Source of the DNA: DASRDU01 sp035560235
Lineage (GTDB): Bacteria; Acidobacteriota; Blastocatellia; RBC074
Assembly (NCBI GenBank): GCA_035560235.1
Contig: DATMAG010000082.1
Span: forward strand, 1 to 64,000
Direction of reading: 5' to 3'
Length of the DNA stretch: 64,000 nucleotides
The position numbers were made by a program, and so were the translations under genes. The notes under the pieces are model-generated. The model saw nothing but the letters and a program-made list of their open reading frames with translations, made no database searches and was not told the DNA's origin. This document shows positions 7,112-17,057 of the stretch, in pieces (within the stretch, counting starts at the first letter, position 1; the number at the start of each line of letters is the position of its first letter).

Positions 7112-10100
7112 CTACACGCACTTGCTGAACCCGCAATCGCGGCAGGTGTAGCAGCTTGCGTTGTATTCAATCGCATTGCTCCGGCATTCCGGGCAGGTCG
7201 TGATTCTGACCTTCTTGTTGAAAGCGGTCGGAGTCGCGGTTGTATTGTCGGGCGCGGCGCTGCTGCTTTCGGCGCTCGCCAGCGCGAGTTTGGCGGCGGC
7301 ACGTTCTGAATCGGGCAGGTTCTGAATGCGCCGCATGGTGAGCATGATGCATTCGGCCACGGCCTGTTCGGGCGAGGTGCAAAGCCGCTGATTGAACCAG
7401 ACCGAGTGCGTCCCGATCACCTTGTTGAGGCTGTTGGCCACTTCCTCAGGATTGAAGCCGCCGCGCAGCATCTTTGAAGCCAGCAGTCCGACTGAAACAG
7501 AAAGGCCCGCGCCGGTGGCGAAGACTTCCAGCACGCGCACGCTGTCGTGATTGACCGTGACATACAGGTTCTGTCCGTCAAACGGAATCTGCCACGTCGA
7601 GCCGGTCAGTTCGCGCGGGCGCTGAATCTTGCCCTGGGCGTTTGCCTGCGCGGGCCTCAGAGTTGGTGAGAGCGGGGTTACGTTGCTCGGAGCGGTAACT
7701 GCTTCGACGGCGGCAGTCTGTTCTGCCGCGGCTTCAGACTTTGCTTCAGTTGAAGGGCTGGTCATCGCCGTCAGCACCTGATTGTCGCGCGAGCCGTCGC
7801 GGTAATAACTGACCGCCTTGACGCCCATCTTCCACGCCAGCCGATGCACGCGGTCAGTGTCTTCGACCGTGTAACTTGACGGCGCGTTCACAGTTTTCGA
7901 GATCGAATTGTCAACGTGATCCTGGAACGCCTTGAGCACGCGCAGGTGATCGTCGGGCGTGAGCGTCATCGCATCCACGAAGTATTCGGGCAGTTCGTCG
8001 CGGTGTTCGACGATGTAACTGGCCGCCGCTTCGATGGACTTCGGATCGCTCGAATCGAGCGTCAGGCCGAGCGCCTTTGCGGCAATCGGATGCGCGTAGG
8101 TGCGCGTGCCAATCGTGTCGCGGCGCACGTATGCGTAGGAGAAGTTCGGCTCGCAGCCTGAACTGGTTTCAGCGACGAGCGAAATCGTGCCGGTCGGCGC
8201 AACGGTCGTGACTTCGTAATTGCGCGGCGTCAGCGGAATCGAGCGGTCAAGTCCGACTTCGTCATAAATCAGCTGTTCATAGAGATCGCGATTCGGCTCG
8301 AATTCAGGCATCGCGCCTTTTTCCGCGCCGATGGCGAGCGAAGCCTTCCAGGACTCCCTGCGGAAGAAATCCATCATCCGGTCAGCGAGCAGCGCCGATT
8401 CATCAGTGCCGTAAGCGATGCGCTTGTGCAGACACAGATCGGCAAAACCCATAATGCCAAGCCCGACCGGGCGCGTGCGATGCACCGTCTCGTGAATCTG
8501 CGGAAGCGGCCATTCGCACACGTCAATCACGTTGTCGAGAAAGCGCACGCACCAGTAGATGTCTTCGGCAAAACGATCCCAGTCGAGGTCGTCAGTCTTT
8601 TCATCGTAATACTTCGCCACGTCAATCGAGCCGAGATTGCAGGCGTTGAAATCGTGAAGCATCTGCTCGGCGCAATTGTGAACGACAATGCCATTGGCGA
8701 TGAACGAGTGGGTCAGCGGTTCGGTCAGATCGAACACGTCCTCTTCACCATCAGGAATGATCGCTTCAACTGTAGCGACGAAACTTTCAGTATTCGGCCT
8801 GCGTTTGCGCTGCTCCAGAATGGTTCGGAGGCGTTCCTGTTTGGCGGCAGTCAGAAAACCGATCTCTTCAGCAAAGGTTTCAAGACTGACTTTCGAGAAA
8901 TGCAGTTCGTGTCGCGCCTGGCATTCATAAGCCTTCGTTCCACCATTGCCATCGGGCAGGATGGTTGCTCCGGCTTCGCGCCGGTTCAGGTAAAGCGTTG
9001 AGGCAATGCCAAAGTTGAGCAGCAGCTGCTGAACCTCACGCAGCAGTTTTTCCGAGATTGAAGTCAGGCGGATGTGATTGCCCTTCCTGTCATCAACGTG
9101 AACCGTGCCATCCGAAGAGAACAGCCCCTGCAGGAATCCGCGCTGCATCTCCTCAGTCCCCTGCCAGACACTGGTCGGCACCCGGAGCTTTCGCTCCCCT
9201 GCTCCAACGCCGGCCTGAAGCGCCAGGGTGTAGAGCCTTTCAGACTGGACTCGCGCCTCGCGGCGTCCTTCGATCCGGCTGACCCCGTTCGTATAGGCAC
9301 GCACGGCGCTCGCGCTCGTCTGTGGTTCGGTCAGGCTGGTGACATACTCAGCGAACTGCGGCGCAAGTTCCGCTTCGCTGCCCCAGAAGGAAAGAACTGC
9401 CTTGCCAGCGGTCATTGTGCCATCACCCACCAGCCAGCCCAGCACACGACCCAGTTCAAGCGATCCGACAGTACCGAATCCTCCCTTGCGATTCAGAATG
9501 TGAACCTTGTCGCCCGGCCTGAGATCTTTCAACTCGACCCATCCATCAGGAGTCATAATCTGATGATTGCCGGTCGCCCGCAGCGAATAGCCTTCAGCAG
9601 TAACCAGCCTGAAGACCAGACGGCGGCCAGTCCAGAAAACTGAAGAGGCCTGCGAGGTGCGCGGCTCGTGATCAAAGCGTCCGTCAATCACTGCAGCCAC
9701 GTCATTCTGCGCATTGAAAAGCTCAAGCGCAGTAAAAATGCCGTCGCCGGTAAAGATCATCGTGTCACCCGTCACGCATGGATTCGAAGCCTTCTTCAGC
9801 CCCATCGAGTTGCGCAGCGGATTATGCTTGTTGACATTGTCAATGAAGATGATGCCCGGCTCGGCCCAGCGATGCGTTGACGAAATGATGCGATGCCAGA
9901 TGTCGGGCGCGTAGATCATGCCGGGTTGCGGCGGTTCCTGGCCCTCGTAAGCGTACGGGCCGCCTTCGCCATTGTTCGCCTTCGGATCGAAGACCGGTCT
10001 GTCCCAGGGTTTGCCGTCAAATTCAGTCTGGAACCATTCGTTGTTTTCAACCGCCCTGAGAAATTTGTCAGTCACCGTGACAGAGATGTTGAAGTTGGTC

Positions 10101-10717
10101 AGGCTCTTCTGATCATTCTTGGCGTGAATGAAGCGCAGCACGTCGGGATGCGCCACCGAAAGAATGCCCATGTTGGCGCCGCGCCGGACGCCGCCCTGCT
10201 TCACGGTTTCGGTCATCGAATTGACGATGTTCATAAACGAAACCGGGCCGGACGCGATGCCGCGCCCTTCACCAACGGGCGTTCCGGCAGGGCGCAGCAG
10301 TTCGTAGGTCATCCCGGTTCCGCCTCCTGACTGGTGAATCAGCGCGCACTGTTTGGCGTGTTCCATAATGCCTTCGAGCGAATCGGGCACGGGCAAAACG
10401 AAACAGGCGGCGAGCTGCCCCTTCGGCTTGCCGGCATTGACAAGGCAGGGCGTGTTGGGGATGAAGGCGCGGGCATCCATCAGATTCATCAGCGCGGCAG
10501 TAAACTCCTCGCGTCGCTTTGCCTCGGTTTCGGCTTTGGCGACGGCGGTGACAACGCGGCGAACAATGTCGTGCCAGGTTTCGAGCGGCTTGCCCTTGAG
10601 ATCCTTCAGCGAATAGCGTTTGGCGACGACCTGCTGGGCGTTGATGCCGATGGGTCTGGCGTGGGCAGCGGAAGCGGGACTGGCAAACTGGATGATCTTC
10701 TGTTTACTGACGCTCAT
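7112..10717 (-). CDS. nrdJ: Adenosylcobalamin-dependent ribonucleotide reductase with intein
   Basis: Class II ribonucleotide reductase, which reduces ribonucleotides to deoxyribonucleotides using adenosylcobalamin without oxygen dependence. The 1201-residue precursor minus the 368-residue intein leaves about 833 residues, normal for NrdJ. After splicing the conserved region would read KASNP-CAEQMLHDFNACNLGS. Later motifs include VAPTGTISLVAETSSGCEPN, a TSCPD-type domain (TGSTWQIPFDGQNLYVTVNH) and a C-terminal cysteine cluster (CPECRSN, CYTCRDCG) that may serve as zinc ribbon or redox shuttle. The ATG at 10717 has AAGGAA upstream; an open frame to 10834 lies beyond it but is unlikely to be translated. 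Two NrdR-like boxes cover the promoter about 240 bases upstream. Confidence 0.95.
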   Translation of the reverse strand: MSVSKQKIIQFASPASAAHARPIGINAQQVVAKRYSLKDLKGKPLETWHDIVRRVVTAVAKAETEAKRREEFTAALMNLMDARAFIPNTPCLVNAGKPKGQLAACFVLPVPDSLEGIMEHAKQCALIHQSGGGTGMTYELLRPAGTPVGEGRGIASGPVSFMNIVNSMTETVKQGGVRRGANMGILSVAHPDVLRFIHAKNDQKSLTNFNISVTVTDKFLRAVENNEWFQTEFDGKPWDRPVFDPKANNGEGGPYAYEGQEPPQPGMIYAPDIWHRIISSTHRWAEPGIIFIDNVNKHNPLRNSMGLKKASNPCVTGDTMIFTGDGIFTALELFNAQNDVAAVIDGRFDHEPRTSQASSVFWTGRRLVFRLVTAEGYSLRATGNHQIMTPDGWVELKDLRPGDKVHILNRKGGFGTVGSLELGRVLGWLVGDGTMTAGKAVLSFWGSEAELAPQFAEYVTSLTEPQTSASAVRAYTNGVSRIEGRREARVQSERLYTLALQAGVGAGERKLRVPTSVWQGTEEMQRGFLQGLFSSDGTVHVDDRKGNHIRLTSISEKLLREVQQLLLNFGIASTLYLNRREAGATILPDGNGGTKAYECQARHELHFSKVSLETFAEEIGFLTAAKQERLRTILEQRKRRPNTESFVATVEAIIPDGEEDVFDLTEPLTHSFIANGIVVHNCAEQMLHDFNACNLGSIDVAKYYDEKTDDLDWDRFAEDIYWCVRFLDNVIDVCEWPLPQIHETVHRTRPVGLGIMGFADLCLHKRIAYGTDESALLADRMMDFFRRESWKASLAIGAEKGAMPEFEPNRDLYEQLIYDEVGLDRSIPLTPRNYEVTTVAPTGTISLVAETSSGCEPNFSYAYVRRDTIGTRTYAHPIAAKALGLTLDSSDPKSIEAAASYIVEHRDELPEYFVDAMTLTPDDHLRVLKAFQDHVDNSISKTVNAPSSYTVEDTDRVHRLAWKMGVKAVSYYRDGSRDNQVLTAMTSPSTEAKSEAAAEQTAAVEAVTAPSNVTPLSPTLRPAQANAQGKIQRPRELTGSTWQIPFDGQNLYVTVNHDSVRVLEVFATGAGLSVSVGLLASKMLRGGFNPEEVANSLNKVIGTHSVWFNQRLCTSPEQAVAECIMLTMRRIQNLPDSERAAAKLALASAESSSAAPDNTTATPTAFNKKVRITTCPECRSNAIEYNASCYTCRDCGFSKCV
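8675..9778 (-). other. Intein with LAGLIDADG-type endonuclease domain inside NrdJ
   Basis: The 368-residue insert covers residues 314-681 of the NrdJ precursor. It begins with Cys in CVTGDTMIFTGDG (block A), has a block B with ATGNHQIMTPDGW, and ends FIANGIVVHN directly before the extein Cys. This is the standard Cys...His-Asn/Cys splice junction. Two dodecapeptide-like motifs, LGRVLGWLVGDGTM and LQGLFSSDGTV, indicate a homing endonuclease of LAGLIDADG type, each keeping an aspartate. The reading frame is intact, so protein splicing is expected. It sits at a conserved active-site segment of the reductase, a common intein site. Confidence 0.93.
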
Positions 10718-10956
10718 TGAATTCCTTCTCTTTCGATAAAAAATACCTCGCTTGATTCCTGTGGCGAACGCAAAAGACACCTGCCCCTGCCTCGGAACAG
10801 GGCAGAGAGCCGACACCATGCCTCGCCAGAACAAGCTGTGCGGCTGTTTTACACTCCGGGATGTAGAGATCAGGCTGCTGCGAGGAGGAGCTGCGCACCT
10901 GACAACTGTGCCGTGATGAGCTTTGCAGAACCTGCTTTTGACTGAAAGCGCGGCGG

Positions 10957-11011
10957 AATATATGACACCACATACAGAGTTGTCAACAGGGAAAACTGCT
11001 ATATCTTGTGG
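10957..11011 (-). promoter_or_regulatory. nrdJ promoter with two NrdR-like boxes
   Basis: On the minus strand TTGACA (10986-10981) and TATATT (10962-10957) are 18 bases apart. Two 16-base sites resemble the NrdR box ACACWATATATWGTGT: one at 10996-11011 (11 of 16 matches by my count) and one at 10965-10980 (12 of 16). Their starts are 31 bases apart, three helical turns, as is usual for paired NrdR boxes. The proximal box lies between -35 and -10, fitting repression by NrdR. The remaining leader to the start codon is about 230 bases. The rest of the 509-base gap 10718-11226 otherwise holds only the htrA terminator. Confidence 0.72.
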
Positions 11012-11133
11012 TCTTTTCCTAAATGCTTCCAGATAAAAGCAGATTCCGGCCTCACCTTTTTCCTTAAGTCCCGGCGACGGCGAAGGAGAGTAAAAAAGCT
11101 GTGGTCAGGCAGGCTGCGCCAGTAAAGAAAACA

Positions 11134-11156
11134 GGGGATCAGTGCTGCTGATCCCC
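11134..11156 (-). terminator. Rho-independent terminator of htrA
   Basis: A 9-bp GC-rich stem, GGGGATCAG (11134-11142) with CTGATCCCC (11148-11156), is followed on the minus strand by TGTTTTCTTT. It lies 70 bases after the htrA stop. Confidence 0.85.
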
Positions 11157-11226
11157 CGAATGAATCTGACGCTGAAATGAATTGAATGCTGCCGGGTGGA
11201 GAATTATGTCTGCTCCCCGGCTGCCG

Positions 11227-12843
<1,617 letters not shown>

Positions 12844-12951
12844 TTGTTCAGTCCTCCTTTAAAACTGCCTCTCTTGCAGGAGTCCGCCGCGAAAGTAATC
12901 CGAAACATTGCCTGCGGTCTGACAATGTCTTTATTTCCGCGAAGGAAAATG

Positions 12952-12980
12952 ATCTTAACAATCGCTGATCGGGTTTTCAA
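12952..12980 (-). promoter_or_regulatory. Sigma-70-like promoter of htrA
   Basis: TTGAAA (12980-12975) and TAAGAT (12957-12952) on the minus strand are separated by 17 bases and lie about 110 bases before the htrA start. The remaining divergent region up to 13216 shows no further feature that I can support. Confidence 0.6.
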
Positions 12981-13216
12981 GAAATGTTCCCTGACGGGCC
13001 GGTCAGGTGAAGTGACGACAGCCCCGTCTGCAGACCGATGTACGAAAGAAGCGGCGTCGAAGGTTTGCGAATTTATGACTTGTCTGTGGCGGCCTGGAAC
13101 CTGACGGTGATTGATTCTTTCAGCTTCGTGCGAGATCACGCCCCGCATCTGCGCTCAATCGCCTGATGACCCACGAGAGATCAGGCGGGCGTTCAGGATT
13201 ATTCAGGAAGCAGAAG

Positions 13217-15109
13217 ATGACTTGCCGAATGAGCAGACTTTTCCTTTGTGGTCTGATGTTGTTCTCTCTGACTGCTGTTCGCGCGAGCGGGCAGGCTCAG
13301 TCAGCCGCCGCGCCCGAAATGATCAATGTTCAGGGCAGGCTGAACGACGCTTCAGGAATTCCGATCAGCGGGCAGGCACAGATGACTTTTGTCATCTTCG
13401 ATGCCGAGACCGACGGGAATGAACTGTGGCGCGAAGGGCCGCTTAATGTGACGCTCACGCGCGGCATTTACAACGTGCTGCTCGGCAGCACCGCGCCCCT
13501 GCCTGCGACTGTTTTCAAAAGCGGTTCTGTTCGCTATCTCGAAATCACCGTGAATGGCGAAACGCTGACTCCGCGCCAGCGCATTGCTTCAGCGGCTTAC
13601 GTTCTCGGCGGCAACCAGGGCGCGACAGGCCCCAAAGGCGACAAGGGTGACAAGGGCGATCAGGGACCTGCCGGGGTTGCCGGGCCTCAGGGCGACAAGG
13701 GCGATAAAGGCGACAAGGGTGACAAAGGTGATAAGGGTGACAAGGGCGACATCGGGCCGGTTGGCCCGCAGGGTCTCAAGGGTGACAAAGGTGACACCGG
13801 GCCGGTCGGGCCGCAGGGAGTGAAAGGCGACAAGGGGGATAAAGGCGATAAGGGTGACAAGGGCGACAGGGGCGATCAGGGGCCTGCCGGTGGCATCGGA
13901 CGAATCGAATCCGCTTACAGTTTCGATCCCGCCTCGCCGGTCAAAGGCGTAATCGCGGTTCCGAATTCATCAGCCTTCGTTGTCGGCCAGCCGGTGATGC
14001 TGACCGAAACCGGCAAGGCGGCGACTTACGGGCGCATCACGGCCATTCCGTCAGCGACGAGCGTTGAATTTACTCCTGATTCAGCCGTCGGCAACCAGGC
14101 GACAACAACTGTTTCTTATTCCGCTGGCAATGCCCTGCTCGCTCTTGTGGGCGAGCGCGGCGCGGCGGCGATCATCAGTGACGGGTCAGTCAGAACCGCG
14201 CTGCTTGCCGATGGCGCAGTCACTTCGATCAAAATTGCAGACGGCACAATCACGGGCGCAGACATTGCTGACAACACCATTCCGGCCGGCAAAATCATCG
14301 GCGGCGCTGGCAGCGGCCTTGATGCCGACACAGTTGATGGCAGACACGCGAGCGATTTCGCTCCGGCCAGTGGCTCAGCGAATTATGCTCCGGCCAGCGG
14401 TTCAGCCAGTTACATTCAGAACAGTTCCGCGCCACAGGCGGCGAGTTTCAATGTCTCCGGCAACGGCGTCGTGGGCACGAATCTGGCGGTCGGCGGCGAT
14501 CTGACCGTAGCAGGCAAAATCAATCCCGGCAGCGGCGTGCTGACGGCGGGCAGCGTTCAGGGTTCAGTACTGATCTCGGCAGCGCCGAACGGCACGGCCC
14601 CGCTGACGGTCAATTCAACGACGATGGTGACCGGACTGAATGCCGAATTCGTCGGCGGCAGGCGCGCGGCTGAACTTGCGCCAAAGATTTCGCAGCCGGT
14701 TGATTTCACGCCGGGCGGGCAGTTGTCAGTTGATCGCAATCAGTTCACGAATGTGCCGAACGCGACCGGGACTTTTACTTCGACCGGGCGGCCTCTGCAC
14801 ATTTCGTTCAGCACCAGCGCGTACCAGGAGTTCCTGTGCGCCGGAGCGCGCATCGAGTACGCCATCAAAATTGACAGCACGCTGATCGTGCTGGGCCGCG
14901 TGAATTTCATTGCCAATATGGGCGTCGGCACGGCGATCAATGGCGTGCGTCAGTACGCACACTTCAGTAAGGTGGCGACGAACATTCCTGCGGGCAATCA
15001 CACGGTGCAGGTGCAGTGGCGGCTGGTTGACGCTTCAGGCTGCGCCATCGGATACGCCGATGACGGAGATTACTTTCAGGTTTCAATCATCGAAGGCGGA
15101 ATTAACTGA
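13217..15109 (+). CDS. Secreted collagen-like repeat protein
   Basis: A 630-residue exported protein. The ATG at 13217 follows AGGAAGCAGAAG and begins a signal peptide (SRLFLCGLMLFSLTAVRAS); an in-frame ATG at 13166 lies further upstream. Residues 30-130 form a domain starting MINVQGRLNDASGIPISGQ, seen in large bacterial surface proteins. A collagen-like Gly-X-Y run follows at about residues 135-226 (13619-13894), about 30 triplets dominated by GDK. The rest has tail-fibre-like motifs (DADTVDGRHASDF, then the duplicated YAPASGSA) and a beta-rich C-terminus. Bacterial GXY runs form triple helices and usually lie on the surface. No phage genes surround it. It is followed closely by another secreted gene. 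Confidence 0.85.
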   Translation: MTCRMSRLFLCGLMLFSLTAVRASGQAQSAAAPEMINVQGRLNDASGIPISGQAQMTFVIFDAETDGNELWREGPLNVTLTRGIYNVLLGSTAPLPATVFKSGSVRYLEITVNGETLTPRQRIASAAYVLGGNQGATGPKGDKGDKGDQGPAGVAGPQGDKGDKGDKGDKGDKGDKGDIGPVGPQGLKGDKGDTGPVGPQGVKGDKGDKGDKGDKGDRGDQGPAGGIGRIESAYSFDPASPVKGVIAVPNSSAFVVGQPVMLTETGKAATYGRITAIPSATSVEFTPDSAVGNQATTTVSYSAGNALLALVGERGAAAIISDGSVRTALLADGAVTSIKIADGTITGADIADNTIPAGKIIGGAGSGLDADTVDGRHASDFAPASGSANYAPASGSASYIQNSSAPQAASFNVSGNGVVGTNLAVGGDLTVAGKINPGSGVLTAGSVQGSVLISAAPNGTAPLTVNSTTMVTGLNAEFVGGRRAAELAPKISQPVDFTPGGQLSVDRNQFTNVPNATGTFTSTGRPLHISFSTSAYQEFLCAGARIEYAIKIDSTLIVLGRVNFIANMGVGTAINGVRQYAHFSKVATNIPAGNHTVQVQWRLVDASGCAIGYADDGDYFQVSIIEGGIN

Positions 15110-15230
15110 GTTCCCGGCGGCACGAAAAATCCTCACCCCACAGTCAACACTGACGTGCCGCCGCTGAGGCCCTGGGTTCGGAATCAGCTTCGGGTTCCGG
15201 CCTCAGGGCAGTTCAAAGAGAGTGACGCCA

Positions 15231-16277
15231 ATGCGGATGACGATTATCAACTCACACAAACTGCATACCTCCGCTCTGGCAGAAGATCGTTCGCTGTTTC
15301 TGAACTGGCTGCTCATTCTGCTTCGGCTGGCCCTGCAACTGTCGGCGGCGCTGCTGCTCGCAGTCTTCCTGCTGCATCTGACGGCAAAGGCTCAGGAGCA
15401 GCCCGCGCACGAACGCAACGCCGGGCAGGCGCAGAGCGCAACTTACCGGATCGCAACGCAAACAGTCACCGGCGGGGGCGGCGCGGCGAAGTCGAAAAGT
15501 TACCAGACCGTCACCGCCATCGCGCAGCAGGCCGCAACCGGGCTGGTCAAAGGTTCGCAGTTTCAGCTTGAACTGGGCGTGCTGACTTCGGACGATATCA
15601 ACGGTAACCAGCCGACCGTCGTTTCAGCCGCTACTTACAAGGCTCCCGTCGCGCCGGGTTCAATTGCCGTGGCCTTCGGCGTGCATCTGGCGACAGCCGA
15701 TGCGGCAGCCGCCGTGCTGCCGCTGCCGCTTACTCTGGCGGGAACGACCGTCACCGTGAACGGGCGTCCGAGCCGGTTGTTTTATGTCGGCGACGATGCG
15801 CCTGCGGGTTACGGACAGGTCAACTTTCTGATTCCGCCCGAAACCGAGCCGGGGATGGCGGAAGTGGCGATCACCGCGGCTGACGGGCTGATTTCGCTCG
15901 CGCACGTGCAGGTCGCTCCGGTCGCGCCCGGACTGTTTACCGCAGACGCCACAGGTTCGGGTGAAGCAGCGGCCCTGGCGACTCCGGACGGCATTCGTTA
16001 CTTCACGGCTCCGTTCGATCTGACGGTTGAGGGCAATCCCAATTACCTGATTCTCTTCGGCACGGGCATTCGCAACGTCAGTCGCCCTGACCGCGTGCAG
16101 GTCACGATTGACGATGTGCCGGCTCAGGTGGTTTACGCGGGAGCGCACAGCACGCTCGTCGGACTCGATCAAATCAATGTCATCATTCCGCAACAACTCC
16201 GCAGCAGAGGCGCTGTAAATGTAACTCTCGTGGTGGAGGGAATTCCCGCCAGCACCGTGCAGGTCAGAATCAGATGA
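15231..16277 (+). CDS. Secreted protein with C-terminal TIGR03437-type domain
   Basis: A 348-residue exported protein. A hydrophobic segment (LNWLLILLRLALQLSAALLL) serves as signal peptide or anchor. A short stretch, YRIATQTVTGGGGAAKSKSY, leads into the TIGR03437-type domain from about residue 120: VVSAATYKAPVAPGSIAVAF, GQVNFLIPPETEPG, PVAPGLFTADATGSGEAAAL, LILFGTGIRNVS and LVGLDQINVIIPQ. That domain is typical of secreted acidobacterial proteins; its function is unknown. GTG at 15222 is an alternative start; AAAGAGAG upstream suits either. It lies 121 bases after the collagen-like gene and is probably co-transcribed with it. Confidence 0.85.
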   Translation: MRMTIINSHKLHTSALAEDRSLFLNWLLILLRLALQLSAALLLAVFLLHLTAKAQEQPAHERNAGQAQSATYRIATQTVTGGGGAAKSKSYQTVTAIAQQAATGLVKGSQFQLELGVLTSDDINGNQPTVVSAATYKAPVAPGSIAVAFGVHLATADAAAAVLPLPLTLAGTTVTVNGRPSRLFYVGDDAPAGYGQVNFLIPPETEPGMAEVAITAADGLISLAHVQVAPVAPGLFTADATGSGEAAALATPDGIRYFTAPFDLTVEGNPNYLILFGTGIRNVSRPDRVQVTIDDVPAQVVYAGAHSTLVGLDQINVIIPQQLRSRGAVNVTLVVEGIPASTVQVRIR

Positions 16278-16302
16278 GTCTGATTGCGGAGCCGAACTGA
16301 CA

Positions 16303-16332
16303 ACTTCTGACCAGGAACCGCGGTCAGAAGTT
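16303..16332 (+). terminator. Terminator-like hairpin after TIGR03437 gene
   Basis: A perfect 11-bp stem (16303-16313 with 16322-16332) lies 25 bases after the stop. No clear T-run follows, so termination may be partial or factor dependent. Confidence 0.5.
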
Positions 16333-16536
16333 CCCGAGAGAATCCGAGTGCTGAAGTTTCGAGCCGGAACCAGTTTTTACTTTCTATCAGTTGCCGCAGC
16401 TTCTCCTCACCTGATGACAAAGTGAGGGAGGAGGTGCGGCTTTCTGTGCTGTTCCCCTGTCAGTGAGTGACTGGCGTCCCGTCCGGGATGGTTTCGGAGG
16501 TCCCGAAATCACGTGAAATCTTTGATAAACTATTGC

Positions 16537-16565
16537 TTGACTGACCGTATGGTGCGGGCTAAGAT
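16537..16565 (+). promoter_or_regulatory. Sigma-70-like promoter for the NHL-repeat gene
   Basis: TTGACT (16537-16542) and TAAGAT (16560-16565) are 17 bases apart. The next plus-strand gene starts at 17058, which implies a leader of about 485 bases. In this 780-base gap (16278-17057) I otherwise see only the hairpin at 16303 and a 67-codon hydrophobic frame from 16513 that I do not call. Confidence 0.6.
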
Positions 16566-17057
16566 GCGCGCGAATACGGGGCAACTCCACAGCTTCTGGG
16601 ATACCCTCAACCTCCTCTTTCAGAGCTGGCTTTCCGCTGTTGCCTGGCTGTTATTCCTCACAATCTTTGAATTCGGCATTTCGAGATCAGGATTGCTCGA
16701 CGCATTATTGTTTTGACAAGACGCTTTGCTCCGGCAAACCGCTCCCTGCGCCAATACCACGTTCACCCTGCTGTCTGGCGAGAGATGGACAAACTGGAAG
16801 CTCAATCGAACAAAACGTCACCGCATCAGCCGGAGCGCCTGTCCTGCAACCTTTCAGGAAGCTTTCGGCCATTCCCCGTTTGTCCTGAAGGTGAAGCCTG
16901 ATTCGGAGTCGGCGGGATGAATCAATTCAGCCGGGTCATTCGGACAGGTTGTCACGGTCAGATCAGGCAGGTTTCTCAGCAATCATCAGGTAATCATCAG
17001 CAGAGTCGTGCGGACCCGGGTTCCGCGTTCTCAGGATAGGAAAAGGAGTTTGACATC

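Noticed and set aside
10718..10950. Cobalamin riboswitch in the leader of B12-dependent nrdJ
   Set aside because: I looked for the conserved B12 box and GCCACTG-like parts; only scattered likenesses were present and no consistent fold could be drawn.
13619..13894. Short tandem DNA repeat or CRISPR-like array
   Set aside because: The repetition is explained by the Gly-X-Y coding run; units are in frame and lack spacers of constant size.
16513..16716. Small membrane protein of 67 residues
   Set aside because: The hydrophobic frame begins before the promoter found there and has no Shine-Dalgarno site; only weak support.
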